From positions 1 through 50,605 of the forward strand of contig JAISMF010000009.1 of NCBI GenBank assembly GCA_031276865.1: a DNA stretch of 50,605 bases, written 5' to 3'. Numbering within the stretch: position 1 is the first letter of the stretch; each line of letters opens with the position of its first letter. The position numbers and the translations under genes were made by a program. Source of the stretch: Deltaproteobacteria bacterium. GTDB taxonomy: Bacteria; Desulfobacterota; Desulfarculia; Adiutricales; Adiutricaceae. The notes under the pieces were generated by a model. It had not been told where the DNA came from and searched no databases. It saw only the letters and a program-made list of their open reading frames with translations. Below are positions 8,285 through 17,994 of the stretch, piece after piece.

Positions 8285-9361
8285 TCAGGCCTCCTCGAAG
8301 GCGAGGATTGTTCCGTCGAAATCGAAGATCCGGACCCAGAGCCTGGGGCCCAGGCCGGCGAAAGCCCGGGCGCTTTTCAGGACCTTCCGGGCCACCGGAG
8401 GCACGGCGTCCAGGCGCCCGTTTTTCTTTAAAAGCTCCAAAGCCGCCAGGGCGGTGGGGGCCCGGGAGATTTCCCGCCTTAACGAGTCGGGGAGCTTGGG
8501 GAGGATACCCGGAAGGCCGCTTAGGTCCATGTCGCTTTTATGGGCGTGGGTGTAGGGGATTCCCGCCGCCTGCTTCACGGCCTTCCCGAAGAAGACGGAG
8601 AGCCCGATGGTTTTGAAGCCGTGCCCGACCGCGTGGTTCAGGCCGTCTTTGAAGAAGTCGGCTATCTGGACGAAGGCCTCCTCCGGGAGATCGGGTCTGG
8701 CCATTCGGCCGAAGTCCTCGCTGCGGCCGCCGGTGGCGAGCACCACCTCCTCCAGGCCCAGGGCGCGGCCGACGTTCATGGCCGCGTCGATGGTGTCGAT
8801 GTAGGCCTTGTTGGAAAAGGGCCGAACCAGGCCGGTGGTCCCCAGAACCGAGAGCCCCCCCAGGATCCCCAGTCTGGGATTGAGGGTCTTTCCGGCCAGG
8901 ATCTCCCCCTTCTCGATGGAGACGACCACCGCCAGGCCTTCCCTCGCCCGCTCCAGGAAGGGGGCGAGGTTCTCCCTTATCATGGAGCGGGGGACGGGGT
9001 TGATGGCCCACTCCCCGGGCGGAAGCGCCAACCCGGGCTTGGTGAGGCGCCCCACGCCGGGGCCCCCGGTTATCGCGATCCCCTTTCCCGGGGAAAGGGA
9101 GACGGCGGCCATGATCCTGGCCTTGTTGGTGACGTCCGGATCGTCTCCGGCTATCTTTTTCACCACGGCCGCGGCGCCGGTCCCGTCCAGGGAGGACTCC
9201 TCCACGTTGATCGCCATCCTCCTCCCCTTGGGGAGGATGACCTCCGCCTTTTCGGGGGCGGCGCCGTTAAAAAGCAGTTCGGCCGCGGCCACGGCCGCCG
9301 CCGTGGCCGCCGTGCCGGTGGAAAATCCGGTTTTAAGGTTTTTTTTGTCTTTTTTTTCCAC
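8285..9361 (-). CDS. cbiD: Cobalt-precorrin-5B C1-methyltransferase (CbiD)
   Basis: CbiD methylates C1 in the anaerobic route to B12, a step specific to the oxygen-independent pathway. Its N-terminal signature KTGFSTGTAATAAAVAAAE is present, followed by DPDVTNKARIMAAVSL, ITGGPGVGRLTKPGLALPPG and AINPVPRSMIRENL, all characteristic of the family. At 358 residues it is full length. The last 40 residues or so are ordinary. It is transcribed in the same direction as cbiET-F-G-H but stands 946 bases upstream of them, so it is probably the first gene of the pathway cluster. No clear promoter or riboswitch could be recognised in the DNA before it. Confidence 0.95.
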   Translation of the reverse strand: MEKKDKKNLKTGFSTGTAATAAAVAAAELLFNGAAPEKAEVILPKGRRMAINVEESSLDGTGAAAVVKKIAGDDPDVTNKARIMAAVSLSPGKGIAITGGPGVGRLTKPGLALPPGEWAINPVPRSMIRENLAPFLERAREGLAVVVSIEKGEILAGKTLNPRLGILGGLSVLGTTGLVRPFSNKAYIDTIDAAMNVGRALGLEEVVLATGGRSEDFGRMARPDLPEEAFVQIADFFKDGLNHAVGHGFKTIGLSVFFGKAVKQAAGIPYTHAHKSDMDLSGLPGILPKLPDSLRREISRAPTALAALELLKKNGRLDAVPPVARKVLKSARAFAGLGPRLWVRIFDFDGTILAFEEA

Positions 9362-10651
9362 GAGGGCTCCGCCGGCCGGGCGCGGATTGAAAACAACCTG
9401 GAAATGGAACTCGTTTGAAGTATTTTAAAGCGGCGAAAGGGATCGCTTTCTGGAACCCTTAATAAATAGCATAGAAGAAAGACGGAAGTCCAGACGCCTT
9501 GGGTTCTTTTTAAAACGCGCTCCGGGAAGCGTTCGCGGACGGCGAAAAAGCCTCCGCCCGCCGGGGTTTCGGGGGGGGCGGGGGGGGGGAAAAAGGCGCC
9601 CGCCCCCGGGAAAAACTTTCCCGCAAGTCGGGCGTAAAAACGCTCCTTACCGTCCCCGACCGTTTTGAAAACGAACCCGGCGGAAACCTTGGCGAAGCGG
9701 AGGGAGGACCGGACGGGAAGGATTTCTCCGCGGCATCTCTCGGAGCCGCGTCCCGCGGCTTAAGATGGGGGGCGCCTTAAGGCGGGGCGGGGGTTTAACG
9801 GGGCGGGGGAAAAAGACGGAGCGGGAAGGGATCGGAGACGCTGGCGGCGCCGGCGAAAAGTCCGTGAACCGCCGGCGATCAATCCCTTTGAGGAGTGACG
9901 CTGTGACGCAATAATAATGGATAATTTATTTATTATAGTATTATTATAAATTATATGGATGATATTTAGAGAAATAAAGATCGTTTGAATGACCATTATC
10001 CGCCGGCGCTTAGCGTAAGCGTCCGGCCCGCCGTCCGGAAGCGAAAACGGCCTTTGAAAGCCCTGGCCGATTCGCCTTTCGTCCGCCGATTCGGACGCGC
10101 CCTTGGTTTAAGCGAAGCTTCTTTTAGAAGGGTTCGAAGACGAAAACTTTGGAACGCTGAACGTTTCGGCCGCGCGGGGAAGGCGGCGAACCCAAGTCTT
10201 CCCCGGGCGAGCGTCCGCCACCTGACGGACGCGGTTTTAAAACTTCGCCTTCGTATTTTAAAATCGACATGGGAGCGAAAAATCCGGCTATGATAATTTA
10301 GCGTAATCGACATGCGAAATATCGAACAAATAGCGATAATCCCTGGTCGTTAAGCGTATCGTTTCAAAATTTCAAACAGCGGGGACTTTTCCGCGCCCCA
10401 GTCGAAATTGTCGTTCGAAGCGATCTAGATGGCGAACAGGCGCTTAATTTTTGGCTGTTTTTTTGTTTCTCCGCTTCCCTTTTTTTTTTAATTTCAATTT
10501 TTAATTTTTCTTCTTGTCCGCGCGGACGGAAAAGAGCGTATTCGCATCCATCCATCATAAGCGTTCGAGGTGACGGCTGGTTTCGGCCTTATCCGTTCCG
10601 CGGCAGGTCGTCAAGCGTCCCCGATCTCGCTTTCCTATAAGGAGCGCCTCC
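9362..10651. other. Intergenic region without a supported gene
   Basis: GC-rich low-complexity DNA (9540-9850) passes into AT-rich DNA (9905-9975). Frames at 9760-9996, 9985-10293 and 9996-10313 have no ribosome binding site and no recognisable motif. It contains a 50-base repeat (10344-10393) shared with the spacer before the NifB-like gene. Confidence 0.4.
10344..10393. repeat. Dispersed 50-base repeat, copy 1
   Basis: TCGTTTCAAAAT...AAACAGCGGGGA...TTTTC recurs at 19626-19676 with about 80 percent identity by eye, including the flanking CGT-AAGC. Neither copy is in a gene. It may be the end of a small inactive mobile element or a regulatory site. Confidence 0.55.
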
Positions 10652-11421
10652 ATGCCTTCCCTTCCGCCCGACTTCAAGAGACACGCCCACTACGTGGACG
10701 CGCGCCTTGAAGGGGCGCGTTAAAACCTACCGTTCCCTCACTCTGAACGACGGCCCCGTCGACCTAGACGAGGATCGGATCCGGCGAAAGGCCGACGCCA
10801 TGGCCCGTTTCAAGCACGAGGCTCGCGAAGCTTTCCCGGGCTAAAAGAGATCGTGAGAACTCCGGGCGCCGGGATCGGGCTCAACCGGATGGAAGCCGTC
10901 GATAATCTTGAAATCAAGCTCTCCGTCTCCTTTTTTGTGGAGACCGCGGTCAGACGCGGATATATCGAAGTCGATCGACGTTTGTCCGATCTCTCGTCGC
11001 TCGCCCACCCGAGCCGGCGGGTGGATTTTCGCTACACGGCCCAGGGCGTCCCGCTCTTCTCCGCGGCGCTCCGCCGGGACCTTGAAGGCGGAGAGACGTT
11101 TTACAGGGGACTCCCTCCCTAAAGATGGCGGATGTGGACGGCCCATGTCACGTATGGGGGATCACCCGGGCCGTGGCGGCCTACAACCTCATGTTTGTCT
11201 CCCGCCTCATGGGCGGGAGCGACGCGGCCGGAAAGTATTTTTGCGATCTTGAGGCCGCCGCCGTCTCTTTCCAAACCGCCCTCCGCCGGAAGGGGCTTTC
11301 CGAAGCCGCGGCGATCAGGCGCCAGGCGTTCCCGCGTTTCAAAAAAGGGGCGGTTCCGAATTCCTACGCCCATTCGGGCGCGTTACGAACCCTTTCAAGC
11401 TTAATAATAATGTTACGCTAG
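10652..11421 (+). pseudogene. Remnants of a GC-rich gene or genes, unknown function
   Basis: An AAGGAG ribosome site precedes ATG 10652, which opens MPSLPPDFKRHAHYVD and stops after 23 codons. The reading then appears to continue in another frame (VKTYRSLTLNDGPVDLDEDR...EAREAFPG, stop near 10842), then from GTG 10853 (MEAVDNLEIKLSVSFFVETA...ending at 11122) and from 11125 (ADVDGPCHVWGITRAVAAYN). These pieces have protein-like composition, unlike their surroundings, and lie end to end with stops and frame changes. That pattern is expected of a decayed gene or short operon. I recognise no family. Independent small genes are the alternative. Confidence 0.3.
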
Positions 11422-12305
11422 TTCGCTTAAGTTCACGTAAGGGTGAAGCGTCCAACCGCGGCGCTCGGCGCCGCGGCGAAGGCCGTTTTATAGTTTCGGC
11501 GTAATTTTTACTTTCATCATTAAAACGCCAGGGGAGCGTAAATTAGACGGATCTTAAACAGATGGGAAAAGCCTCTCCGGGAGCGGAAAATACAATCCGC
11601 CGTCATTATGTTTCCATATGAATTTAAAACAACCACCTCCATGTCGGGTGAAAAATTTCCCGTCTCGATATTTTGTGATTTTACTTCTTTTAAATCCATT
11701 TGTCGATGGAAATGTTTCAGCCGGCAAATTTTTTTCCGCATCGAAACGCGACCCGTAAAAAATTTAAAATAATTTATTTTATTGTAAAAAATTCGATATT
11801 TAAATTTTTTGGTTTCAATTTTTTTCAGCATTGTTTTTTTATGTTTCCATAATTTTTAAAAACGTAGGTTAATTTCATTTTTCGCGCGTTTCATCTTAAA
11901 ATTATTTACGAATTTTATAATTCGTTTTCCGTCCGACGCGCCCATATCGCTAAATAAAGCTTTCATTAAGCGGCTTGGCTCAATTTCCCCCCTGTTTGGG
12001 GGATAGGCGTCTTTGGCGTCGATTATTTTTTTTGGGGTGGGGCCCTATATTTTTGTTGTTTGTGAAAAAAAATTAAACTTTCTTCAACCCCGTGAAAATA
12101 AATTTTTGATAATAAATTAAGTTTCATTTTGACCATCCGCTCCCGTTCAATAAATACCGAACCGTCCCGTTTTTGTTAATTAATTAAATTTAATTATTTA
12201 TTTTTTAAACCTCTTGACGGACGCTTTGTAAACGGTCTAATATAATGATAGTTAAAATTTTTTTTGGTTAATAAATAAAGTTTTGAATTTTTTTTAAAAA
12301 AACTC
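11422..12305. other. AT-rich spacer
   Basis: No supported gene; long A/T runs. Near 12215-12248 there is a weaker promoter-like pair, TTGACG and TAATAT with an 18-base spacer, on the plus strand upstream of the stronger one listed next. Confidence 0.4.
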
Positions 12306-12334
12306 TTGACAAGCTCCTTTCCCCCGTCTAAAAT
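12306..12334 (+). promoter_or_regulatory. Consensus sigma-70-type promoter before the transporter/Nif-like locus
   Basis: TTGACA (12306-12311), a 17-base spacer and TAAAAT (12329-12334) match the -35/-10 consensus closely. Transcription would begin near 12341 and give a leader of about 550 bases before the ABC ATPase at 12889. The leader contains a terminator-like hairpin. Confidence 0.6.
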
Positions 12335-12706
12335 TGAATTTCAATCGCCGAATGTTTCCGAAAATATAGACTCCCTCCAATATCTTCCTCCGTTTCGGAA
12401 CGCCGGATGCCGGATTTTAAAAGCCTTTCGGCTTCGGGATGTTTCACTTTCCTATTTTCCGGAATATTTTTAGCGGCTTTAAAGCCCCGTCCGGATTTCT
12501 TCTCAGTCGTTTTTCCGATTAATCTTAAACTGGTTTATCAAATGAGTCTTATTTCCGCCTTTAACCAGACCGGGCGTTTCCGGTTCACCCGCCATCTCGC
12601 TTCGACGGCCGCTTTGTCCGCGTTTTTTGGACTTTGTCGCTGTCGCCGCGCCCTTTCCCCGCCATGACCGCGCTCATTCTAGTTTAAGCTGATCATAAAT
12701 TATTGA

Positions 12707-12750
12707 AGGCTGAAAGCGGCATTTTCGCTGTTTTCAGCCTTTTTTCTTTT
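12707..12750 (+). terminator. Terminator or attenuator in the leader of the ABC/Nif-like locus
   Basis: AGGCTGAAA (12707-12715) pairs perfectly with TTTCAGCCT (12732-12740), with an inner AGCG/CGCT, and is followed by TTTTTTCTTTTT. It lies 140 bases before the ATPase start and downstream of the promoter at 12306. It could therefore be an attenuator of this operon. The alternative is termination of an unrecognised upstream transcript. Confidence 0.65.
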
Positions 12751-12888
12751 TCCACCCCCAAATTCCGGCCGCCGGCGAGATCGGACCGTCCGCTTTGGGA
12801 CGTTCCCCATCCAAGGGGGTTCTCCTCCGCCGGGATCCCTCCGAGGCGCCTCCGATTGTCGCCTTCCGGAACCATTTAGAGGATCATT

Positions 12889-13794
12889 ATGTTTTCGAAC
12901 GTTACTTTAGAAACCAGCTGGGAAGAGGACTACAAGATCGACATACGGAACCTGCGCCAGGTCTACCGCGTCCGCCGGAAGGACGGAAGCGGATTCGCGG
13001 AGTTCGTGGCCATAGACGATTTCAGCCTGAAGATAAAAGACGGCGAGTTCGTCTCCATCGTGGGACCCTCCGGCTGCGGCAAATCGTCGCTTTTGGACAT
13101 AATCGCCGGACTCGCCCCCGCGGGAAGCGGATCCGTCCTGATAGACGGGCGTGAGGTCCGCGGCCCGAATCTGGATCGGGGGATAGTCATGCAGGGCTAC
13201 GCCCTGTTTCCGTGGCGCACGGTTCGGAAGAACGTGGAGTTCGGGCTCGAGATCAAAGGGGTGCCCGCCCGGGAGAGAGAGGAGATCAGCTCGAAATACA
13301 TCGAGCTCGTGAACCTAACGGGTTTCGAGAACCGCTATCCCCACGAGCTTTCCGGCGGCATGAAGCAGCGGGTCGCGATAGCCAGGGCCTTGGCCTACGA
13401 CCCCGGGGTGCTCTTGATGGACGAGCCCTTCGCCGCCGTCGACGCCCAGATTAGGGAGAACCTCCAAGACGAGCTCATGCGCATCTGGGAGAAGACGAAA
13501 AAGACCATAATCTTCGTCACTCATTCCATAGACGAGGCGGCCCTTTTAGCCGATCGGGTGGTCGTGATGAGCCCCAATCCGGGGAGGATCGCCGACGTGG
13601 TGGAGGTGGATCTGGGAAGACCCCGCGCCAACGCCGAGATGCGCCTCGATCGGGGCTTCGCCCTCATAAGGGAGCGGATCTACCGCTCCCTCCAGGAGAA
13701 GGGCGCATCCTCCGAGGAAGTCCCCCGTATTGAAAACACCGGGCCCCTGGAGATGGCCGCGCCCTTGAGCGTGGCCGGACAGGCGGGCCTTTGA
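12889..13794 (+). CDS. NitT/TauT-type ABC transporter ATP-binding protein
   Basis: ATPase of the nitrate/sulfonate/taurine importer class (SsuB/TauB/NrtD-like), acting at the inner face of the cytoplasmic membrane. Motifs: Walker A GPSGCGKSS at residues 59-67, Q-loop MQGYALFPWRTV at 101-112, signature LSGGMKQRVAIARAL at 154-168, Walker B LLMDEP at 175-180, and the switch His in FVTHS (H212). A tail of about 60 residues after the core (GRIADVVEVDLGRPRA...) is common in this class. ATG 12889 follows AGAGGATC. It is the only ATPase in the locus, so it probably serves all four downstream permeases. It begins a plus-strand block that continues through the Nif-like genes. Confidence 0.93.
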   Translation: MFSNVTLETSWEEDYKIDIRNLRQVYRVRRKDGSGFAEFVAIDDFSLKIKDGEFVSIVGPSGCGKSSLLDIIAGLAPAGSGSVLIDGREVRGPNLDRGIVMQGYALFPWRTVRKNVEFGLEIKGVPAREREEISSKYIELVNLTGFENRYPHELSGGMKQRVAIARALAYDPGVLLMDEPFAAVDAQIRENLQDELMRIWEKTKKTIIFVTHSIDEAALLADRVVVMSPNPGRIADVVEVDLGRPRANAEMRLDRGFALIRERIYRSLQEKGASSEEVPRIENTGPLEMAAPLSVAGQAGL

Positions 13795-14006
13795 CATATG
13801 AGTCGCCCTTCCCCGAAGGAGGGCGGAGGACTTTTCTCCGGCTCCCTCGCGGGCGGGCGTTTGGATTCAAGCGGAACCCTAAATCTTAGGGATCGCGCTT
13901 TAGCGCGCCCGCGGGAGGCTCTTTTTCACGACGCCCCCCGAACCTTAGGGCGCGGCCATACGCTTCACACCCCATCCCTCAAGGGATCCTAAATAGAGGT
14001 TTCTTC

Positions 14007-15089
14007 ATGGCTCTGAACGGTAAACAAAAAGCCTGGATCGTGGCGGGAATCCTAGCCGCGGTCCTCATAATAACCGGAGCTTTCCTGGGCCGCACCAGGG
14101 AATCCGTCCCTTCGGAAAGCTTCAACACCCCCGCCGCCTCGAGCTCGGCTCCGGCCGATGCGCGGGCGGCCGACGGCTCCGAACTTAAAGTGGTCAAAAC
14201 CTATTCCCGCCGCGACTGCGCTTTGGCTCCCTGGCTGATAACCGACAAGCTGGGCTTTTTCCGGGACGAGGGCGTGAAGCTGGTTTTCACCGGCGAGATC
14301 CAGCCCCCCCAGAAGGTGCCCTCCATACTTAACGGCGACAACGACGTGGACGATCTCCATCCCAACGGTCTGGCGGTGGCCATAGCCGGCGGCGCCAAAC
14401 TCAAGGGGGTGGCCCGGGCCGGCGTGGAGCCGGACGATTCCCTGAGTCCGGAGTTCCGGCACATGTGGTGGTTCGTGAACCCCGAAAAGTACCCGAACGT
14501 TAAAAGCTTCGCCGACCTCAAAGACGTCCCCGGAACTTTGAAGTTCTCCATCATCTCGACTTCATCCTGCTCCGACTTTCTGGCCAACAAGATCCTGGAC
14601 AAATACGGCATCCCCCGCGACAAGGTGGAGTGGGTGACCATGCCCGACGTCCAGGCGATTCAGGCCTTAAAGCAGGGCCACACCGACGTGGGCGGCGTGC
14701 ACCCCCCCTTCTACAAGGGCATGAACGACGCCGGCATGATTAAGGTCGCGGACTCTTTGGAGGCCGGATTGGACCCCGAGGTGGCGGGTTTGGGCTTCTA
14801 CTTCTTCACCGAGAAGTTCATCTCCGAGAATCCGGAGGCCGTGCGGGGCTTCGCGCGGGCCATAAACCGCGGCCAGAAGTGGATTAACGACAATCCCGAG
14901 CAGGCGCGGATCTGGACCGAGGAGGCCATCGGCCTCCCCGTCTCGGCCAACCACTATTATTCCGAACAGCTCGTCATCAAAGACGAGCAGATAAACCCCT
15001 GGCTGGAGGATATGGAAAACCAGGGCCTCATCCCCAAGGGGAAGCTGAAACCCTCGGATCTGGTGCTCCACGACTTCGTGGATTCTTAA
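14007..15089 (+). CDS. NitT/TauT-type ABC substrate-binding protein, membrane-anchored (SBP 1)
   Basis: A 360-residue periplasmic solute-binding protein of the NMT1/SsuA/TauA class. Residues 9-28 (WIVAGILAAVLIITGAFL) form one hydrophobic helix without a clear cleavage site, so it may stay anchored. A Ser/Ala/Pro linker of about 30 residues follows. The binding domain has APWLITDKLGFFRDEGVKLV near its start, then QALKQGHTDVGGVHPPFY, as in the family, and GFARAINRGQKWINDNPEQA near the end. It lies 210 bases after the ATPase; the spacer contains small hairpins (CCCTAAATCTTAGGG, GCGCTTTAGCGC). The substrate is unknown. Its place directly before the NifH-like gene suggests that it captures that enzyme's substrate or a related compound. 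Confidence 0.9.
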   Translation: MALNGKQKAWIVAGILAAVLIITGAFLGRTRESVPSESFNTPAASSSAPADARAADGSELKVVKTYSRRDCALAPWLITDKLGFFRDEGVKLVFTGEIQPPQKVPSILNGDNDVDDLHPNGLAVAIAGGAKLKGVARAGVEPDDSLSPEFRHMWWFVNPEKYPNVKSFADLKDVPGTLKFSIISTSSCSDFLANKILDKYGIPRDKVEWVTMPDVQAIQALKQGHTDVGGVHPPFYKGMNDAGMIKVADSLEAGLDPEVAGLGFYFFTEKFISENPEAVRGFARAINRGQKWINDNPEQARIWTEEAIGLPVSANHYYSEQLVIKDEQINPWLEDMENQGLIPKGKLKPSDLVLHDFVDS

Positions 15090-15248
15090 AAGTCCGGCGA
15101 TTATCGACATATAGGCGATTTTGGAAACCCCGGGAGTCTCCGGCTCCCATAGCCCCGCGGAGTTCCGCGGCCGATCCCCGAATCCGGCCCCGTAGGGGGC
15201 CGGGGGCGGGGGCCGGATGAGACCAAGAAAATAAACGAGGCTTGAAAC

Positions 15249-16367
15249 ATGGCGGAAAGAAAGAAAAGCGGCAAAAACGGCGCCGGAAAGGCCGAGGGCT
15301 CCGGAAACGGCGGCCTGAAGAAGGCCGGGGGCGCCCCCGCCTTTGAAGGCGGCGGAAACGGCGAAGGCGCCGTGAAAGAGGCCGCCCTCAAAAGCGGCGG
15401 AAACGGCGGAAGCGGCGGAAACGGCGCGAACGGCGGAAAGGGCGGAAACGGCGGAAAGGCCGGAAAGGCCGTGAGGAAGCTCAAGCAGATAGCGGTCTAC
15501 GGCAAGGGCGGCATAGGGAAGTCCACCACCACCTCCAACCTCTCGGCGGCGCTTTCGGACTTGGGCTACAAGGTGATGCAGTTCGGCTGCGACCCCAAGG
15601 CCGACTCCACCAACACCCTGCGGGACGGAAGCTACATCCCCACCATCTTGGACCTTCTAAGGGAGAAGGGAAGGGTGGACGCCCGGGACGCCATCTTCGA
15701 GGGCTACAACGGCATCTACTGCGTGGAGGCCGGCGGCCCCTCCCCGGGGGTGGGCTGCGCCGGAAGGGGGATCATCACCGCGGTGCAGCTTTTGAAGCAG
15801 CAGAACGTCTACGAGGATCTGGAATTGGACTACGTCATCTACGACGTCTTGGGAGACGTCGTCTGCGGCGGCTTCGCCGTCCCCATCCGGGAGGGGATCG
15901 CCCAGCACGTCTTCACGGTCTCGTCTTCGGATTTCATGGCCATCTACGCGGCCAACAACCTGTTTCGGGGGATCCAGAAGTACAGCCGCGCCGGGGGCGC
16001 CCTTTTGGGCGGCGTCATCGCGAACTCGGTTTCCTCCGGGTACCAGAAGGCCATCATCGACGACTTCGTCCTCCAGACCGGCACCAAGGTGCTGCAGTAC
16101 GTGCCCCGCTCCATAACGGTCACCCAAAGCGAGCTTTCGGGCAAGACCACCATCGAGGCCGCGCCCCTGAGCCCCCAGGCGGAGATTTATCGGGAGCTGG
16201 CGAGGCGGGTGGAGGCCCACGAGGAGTCCATCACCCCCAGGCCCCTGGACGCGTCCGAGCTGAGGGCCTGGGGCAACAAGTGGTCGGATCAGATCCTCGC
16301 CCAGGAGAGGGAGGGAAGCCTCTCGCGGGAGAATCGGAGCGGGTTGGGGGATTCCCCGGCCGCGTGA
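15249..16367 (+). CDS. NifH-like iron protein (nitrogenase-like reductase) with glycine-rich N-terminal extension
   Basis: Homodimeric ATP-dependent reductase carrying a shared 4Fe-4S cluster; it would pass electrons to the NifD/K-like partner that follows. Visible features are P-loop GKGGIGKST (85-93), FGCDPKADS (112-120), the two cluster ligands Cys170 in [13 protein letters not shown] and Cys206 in [12 protein letters not shown], and the Arg of CAGRG that is ADP-ribosylated in true NifH. Divergence from nitrogenase NifH and partner content place it among Nif-like (group IV-type) proteins. Residues 1-77 are an unusual Lys/Gly/Asn/Ala-rich tail ([19 protein letters not shown]). ATG 15249 has a GAGG site, but GTG 15471 is a second possible start that would remove the tail. 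Confidence 0.93.
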   Translation: MAERKKSGKNGAGKAEGSGNGGLKKAGGAPAFEGGGNGEGAVKEAALKSGGNGGSGGNGANGGKGGNGGKAGKAVRKLKQIAVYGKGGIGKSTTTSNLSAALSDLGYKVMQFGCDPKADSTNTLRDGSYIPTILDLLREKGRVDARDAIFEGYNGIYCVEAGGPSPGVGCAGRGIITAVQLLKQQNVYEDLELDYVIYDVLGDVVCGGFAVPIREGIAQHVFTVSSSDFMAIYAANNLFRGIQKYSRAGGALLGGVIANSVSSGYQKAIIDDFVLQTGTKVLQYVPRSITVTQSELSGKTTIEAAPLSPQAEIYRELARRVEAHEESITPRPLDASELRAWGNKWSDQILAQEREGSLSRENRSGLGDSPAA

Positions 16368-16440
16368 AGCGTAAACCGGCCCCTCGCGCGAGGGGCCGCC
16401 AACCCGCGGCGGGAAGCCGCGGAACGGGTAAGGAGATAAA

Positions 16441-17994
16441 ATGAGCGAAAACAACGAAAACCCCGCCGGGGCGGATAGGATCAATTTGGAGGCCCCGACC
16501 TCCCCCACCAGGGAGCAGCGGGCCAACGGGATCACCGCCTTCAACGGCAAGGCCTCGGAACTGGCCGCGAAGGCCAGGAAGGGGGAGCTGAAAAACTGCG
16601 AGAGGGACTTCCAGCAGAACGCCGGATGCCTCCTAAACTTCTACCTCACCGTGCGGGTCGCGACCATTAGGGACTCCTCCATGGTGATCCACGCCCCCGT
16701 GGGCTGCTCGGCTCCGGCCGCCTTGTACCGGGAGGTCTTCCGGCGGCTCTTCACGGCCATGAACAAGCCCCAGGACTTCGACTTCCACTGGCTCACCACC
16801 AACATCGGCGAAAAGGACGTGATCTACGGGGCCGCGGACAAGCTGCGCTTCGCCTTGGAGGAGTCTCACCGGCGCTACTCCCCGGAGGCGATCTTCATCC
16901 TCACCTCCTGCGCCTCGGGGATCATCGGCGAGGACGTGGAGGGGGTGGTTTCCGAAGTCAAGGACCGGATCCCCGCGGTCATCGTCCCCATCCACTGCGA
17001 GGGCATCCGCTCCAGGGTGATCCAGACCGGCTACGACGCCTTCTGGCACGGAATCTTGAAGTACCTGGTTAAAAAACCGGAAAAGAAACAGAAGGACTTG
17101 GTGAACGTCGCGAGCATGCTCTCGTATACCTGGCAGGACCGCCAGGAGATAACCCGGCTCTTGAAGAAGATCGGCCTCAGGCCCAACTTCGTGCCCGAGT
17201 TCGCGTCCGTGAGGGATTTCCAGACCCTCTCCGAGGCCGCCCTCACCGCCCCGGTCTGCCCCACCTACACCGACTACCTCTCCCGGGGCCTGGAGCAGGA
17301 GTACGGGGTGCCCTACTTCCTCTACCCCTCCCCCATAGGGATCGCCAACACCGACGAGTGGCTGCGGAACATCGGCCGCATCCTCCACAAGGAAGGGGAG
17401 GTGGAGAAGGTCATCAAAGAGGAGAGGGCCGTCTGGGTGCCCAGGATGGACGCCGTGCGCCGCTCCTTCGACGAGATCAAGAAAAGAAACGGCGGGAAGT
17501 ACCACGTCATGGGCTCCCTGGGCCAGGGTCGCCTGGTCACCCAGACGCCCTTCTTCCACGAGCTGGGGGTGACCACCCCGGTGGCCCTCTGCCAGGACTT
17601 CGACGATTTGTTGCTAGACGAGGTGGAGGAGCTCCTGAAAAGGGTGGGGGACTTCGACATCGTGGTGAACACCTTCCAGGCGGCCGAGGTGGCCCACACC
17701 GCCCGGCGCTACGACCCCGACATGGTCCTCTCCTGCCCCTTCCAGGGCTCGGCCTACAAAAGGGAGAAGGGCATGACCCGCATCCACGCCCTCCGCGGCG
17801 ACGGCCGCAAGTGGAGCGCCCAGGCCGGCTACTCCGGCGCGGTGGCCTGCGGAAACTTCCTCTTGCAGGCGACCAAAAACCGCAGCTTCCAAAACATCAT
17901 GCTGAAAAAGACCGACGATCCCTACAAGGAGTGGTTCTACCGGCAGGACGACCCCTACTACTTCCATAAGAAAGAGGCGGAGGGAGGCGTATGA
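16441..17994 (+). CDS. NifD-like subunit of a nitrogenase-like reductase
   Basis: Catalytic alpha-subunit homologue, 517 residues. Cys63 (NAGCLLNF), Cys89 (HAPVGCSAP) and Cys157 (LTSCASGIIGEDVE) sit almost exactly where nitrogenase NifD has its P-cluster ligands. Cys273 (TAPVCPTY) is near the position of the cofactor ligand Cys275. A clear equivalent of the NifD cofactor His is not obvious; His449 is a candidate only. The pattern suggests a P-cluster-like cluster and perhaps a NifB-derived cofactor, as proposed for methylthio-alkane reductase. That reading fits the NifB-like gene downstream. It follows nifH-like by 73 bases (site AAGGAG at 16430) and overlaps the K-like gene by 4 bases. The substrate is unknown. 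Confidence 0.9.
   Translation: MSENNENPAGADRINLEAPTSPTREQRANGITAFNGKASELAAKARKGELKNCERDFQQNAGCLLNFYLTVRVATIRDSSMVIHAPVGCSAPAALYREVFRRLFTAMNKPQDFDFHWLTTNIGEKDVIYGAADKLRFALEESHRRYSPEAIFILTSCASGIIGEDVEGVVSEVKDRIPAVIVPIHCEGIRSRVIQTGYDAFWHGILKYLVKKPEKKQKDLVNVASMLSYTWQDRQEITRLLKKIGLRPNFVPEFASVRDFQTLSEAALTAPVCPTYTDYLSRGLEQEYGVPYFLYPSPIGIANTDEWLRNIGRILHKEGEVEKVIKEERAVWVPRMDAVRRSFDEIKKRNGGKYHVMGSLGQGRLVTQTPFFHELGVTTPVALCQDFDDLLLDEVEELLKRVGDFDIVVNTFQAAEVAHTARRYDPDMVLSCPFQGSAYKREKGMTRIHALRGDGRKWSAQAGYSGAVACGNFLLQATKNRSFQNIMLKKTDDPYKEWFYRQDDPYYFHKKEAEGGV

Noticed and set aside
5532..9418. Long open frames antisense to the cobalamin genes (for example 8540-9418 plus)
   Set aside because: They are mirror frames caused by high GC at codon position three. 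Composition is Gly/Arg/His-rich, no ribosome sites or motifs are seen, and the minus-strand genes are well-known enzymes.
7339..9450. Cobalamin riboswitch near cbiD or cbiET
   Set aside because: I looked for the B12 box (GCCACTG region) and the conserved GGGAA/GGTGAAA blocks on the minus strand upstream of both genes and did not see them.
12407..12667. 86-residue gene in the leader
   Set aside because: No ribosome site; it is more likely part of the untranslated leader between the promoter at 12306 and the hairpin at 12707.
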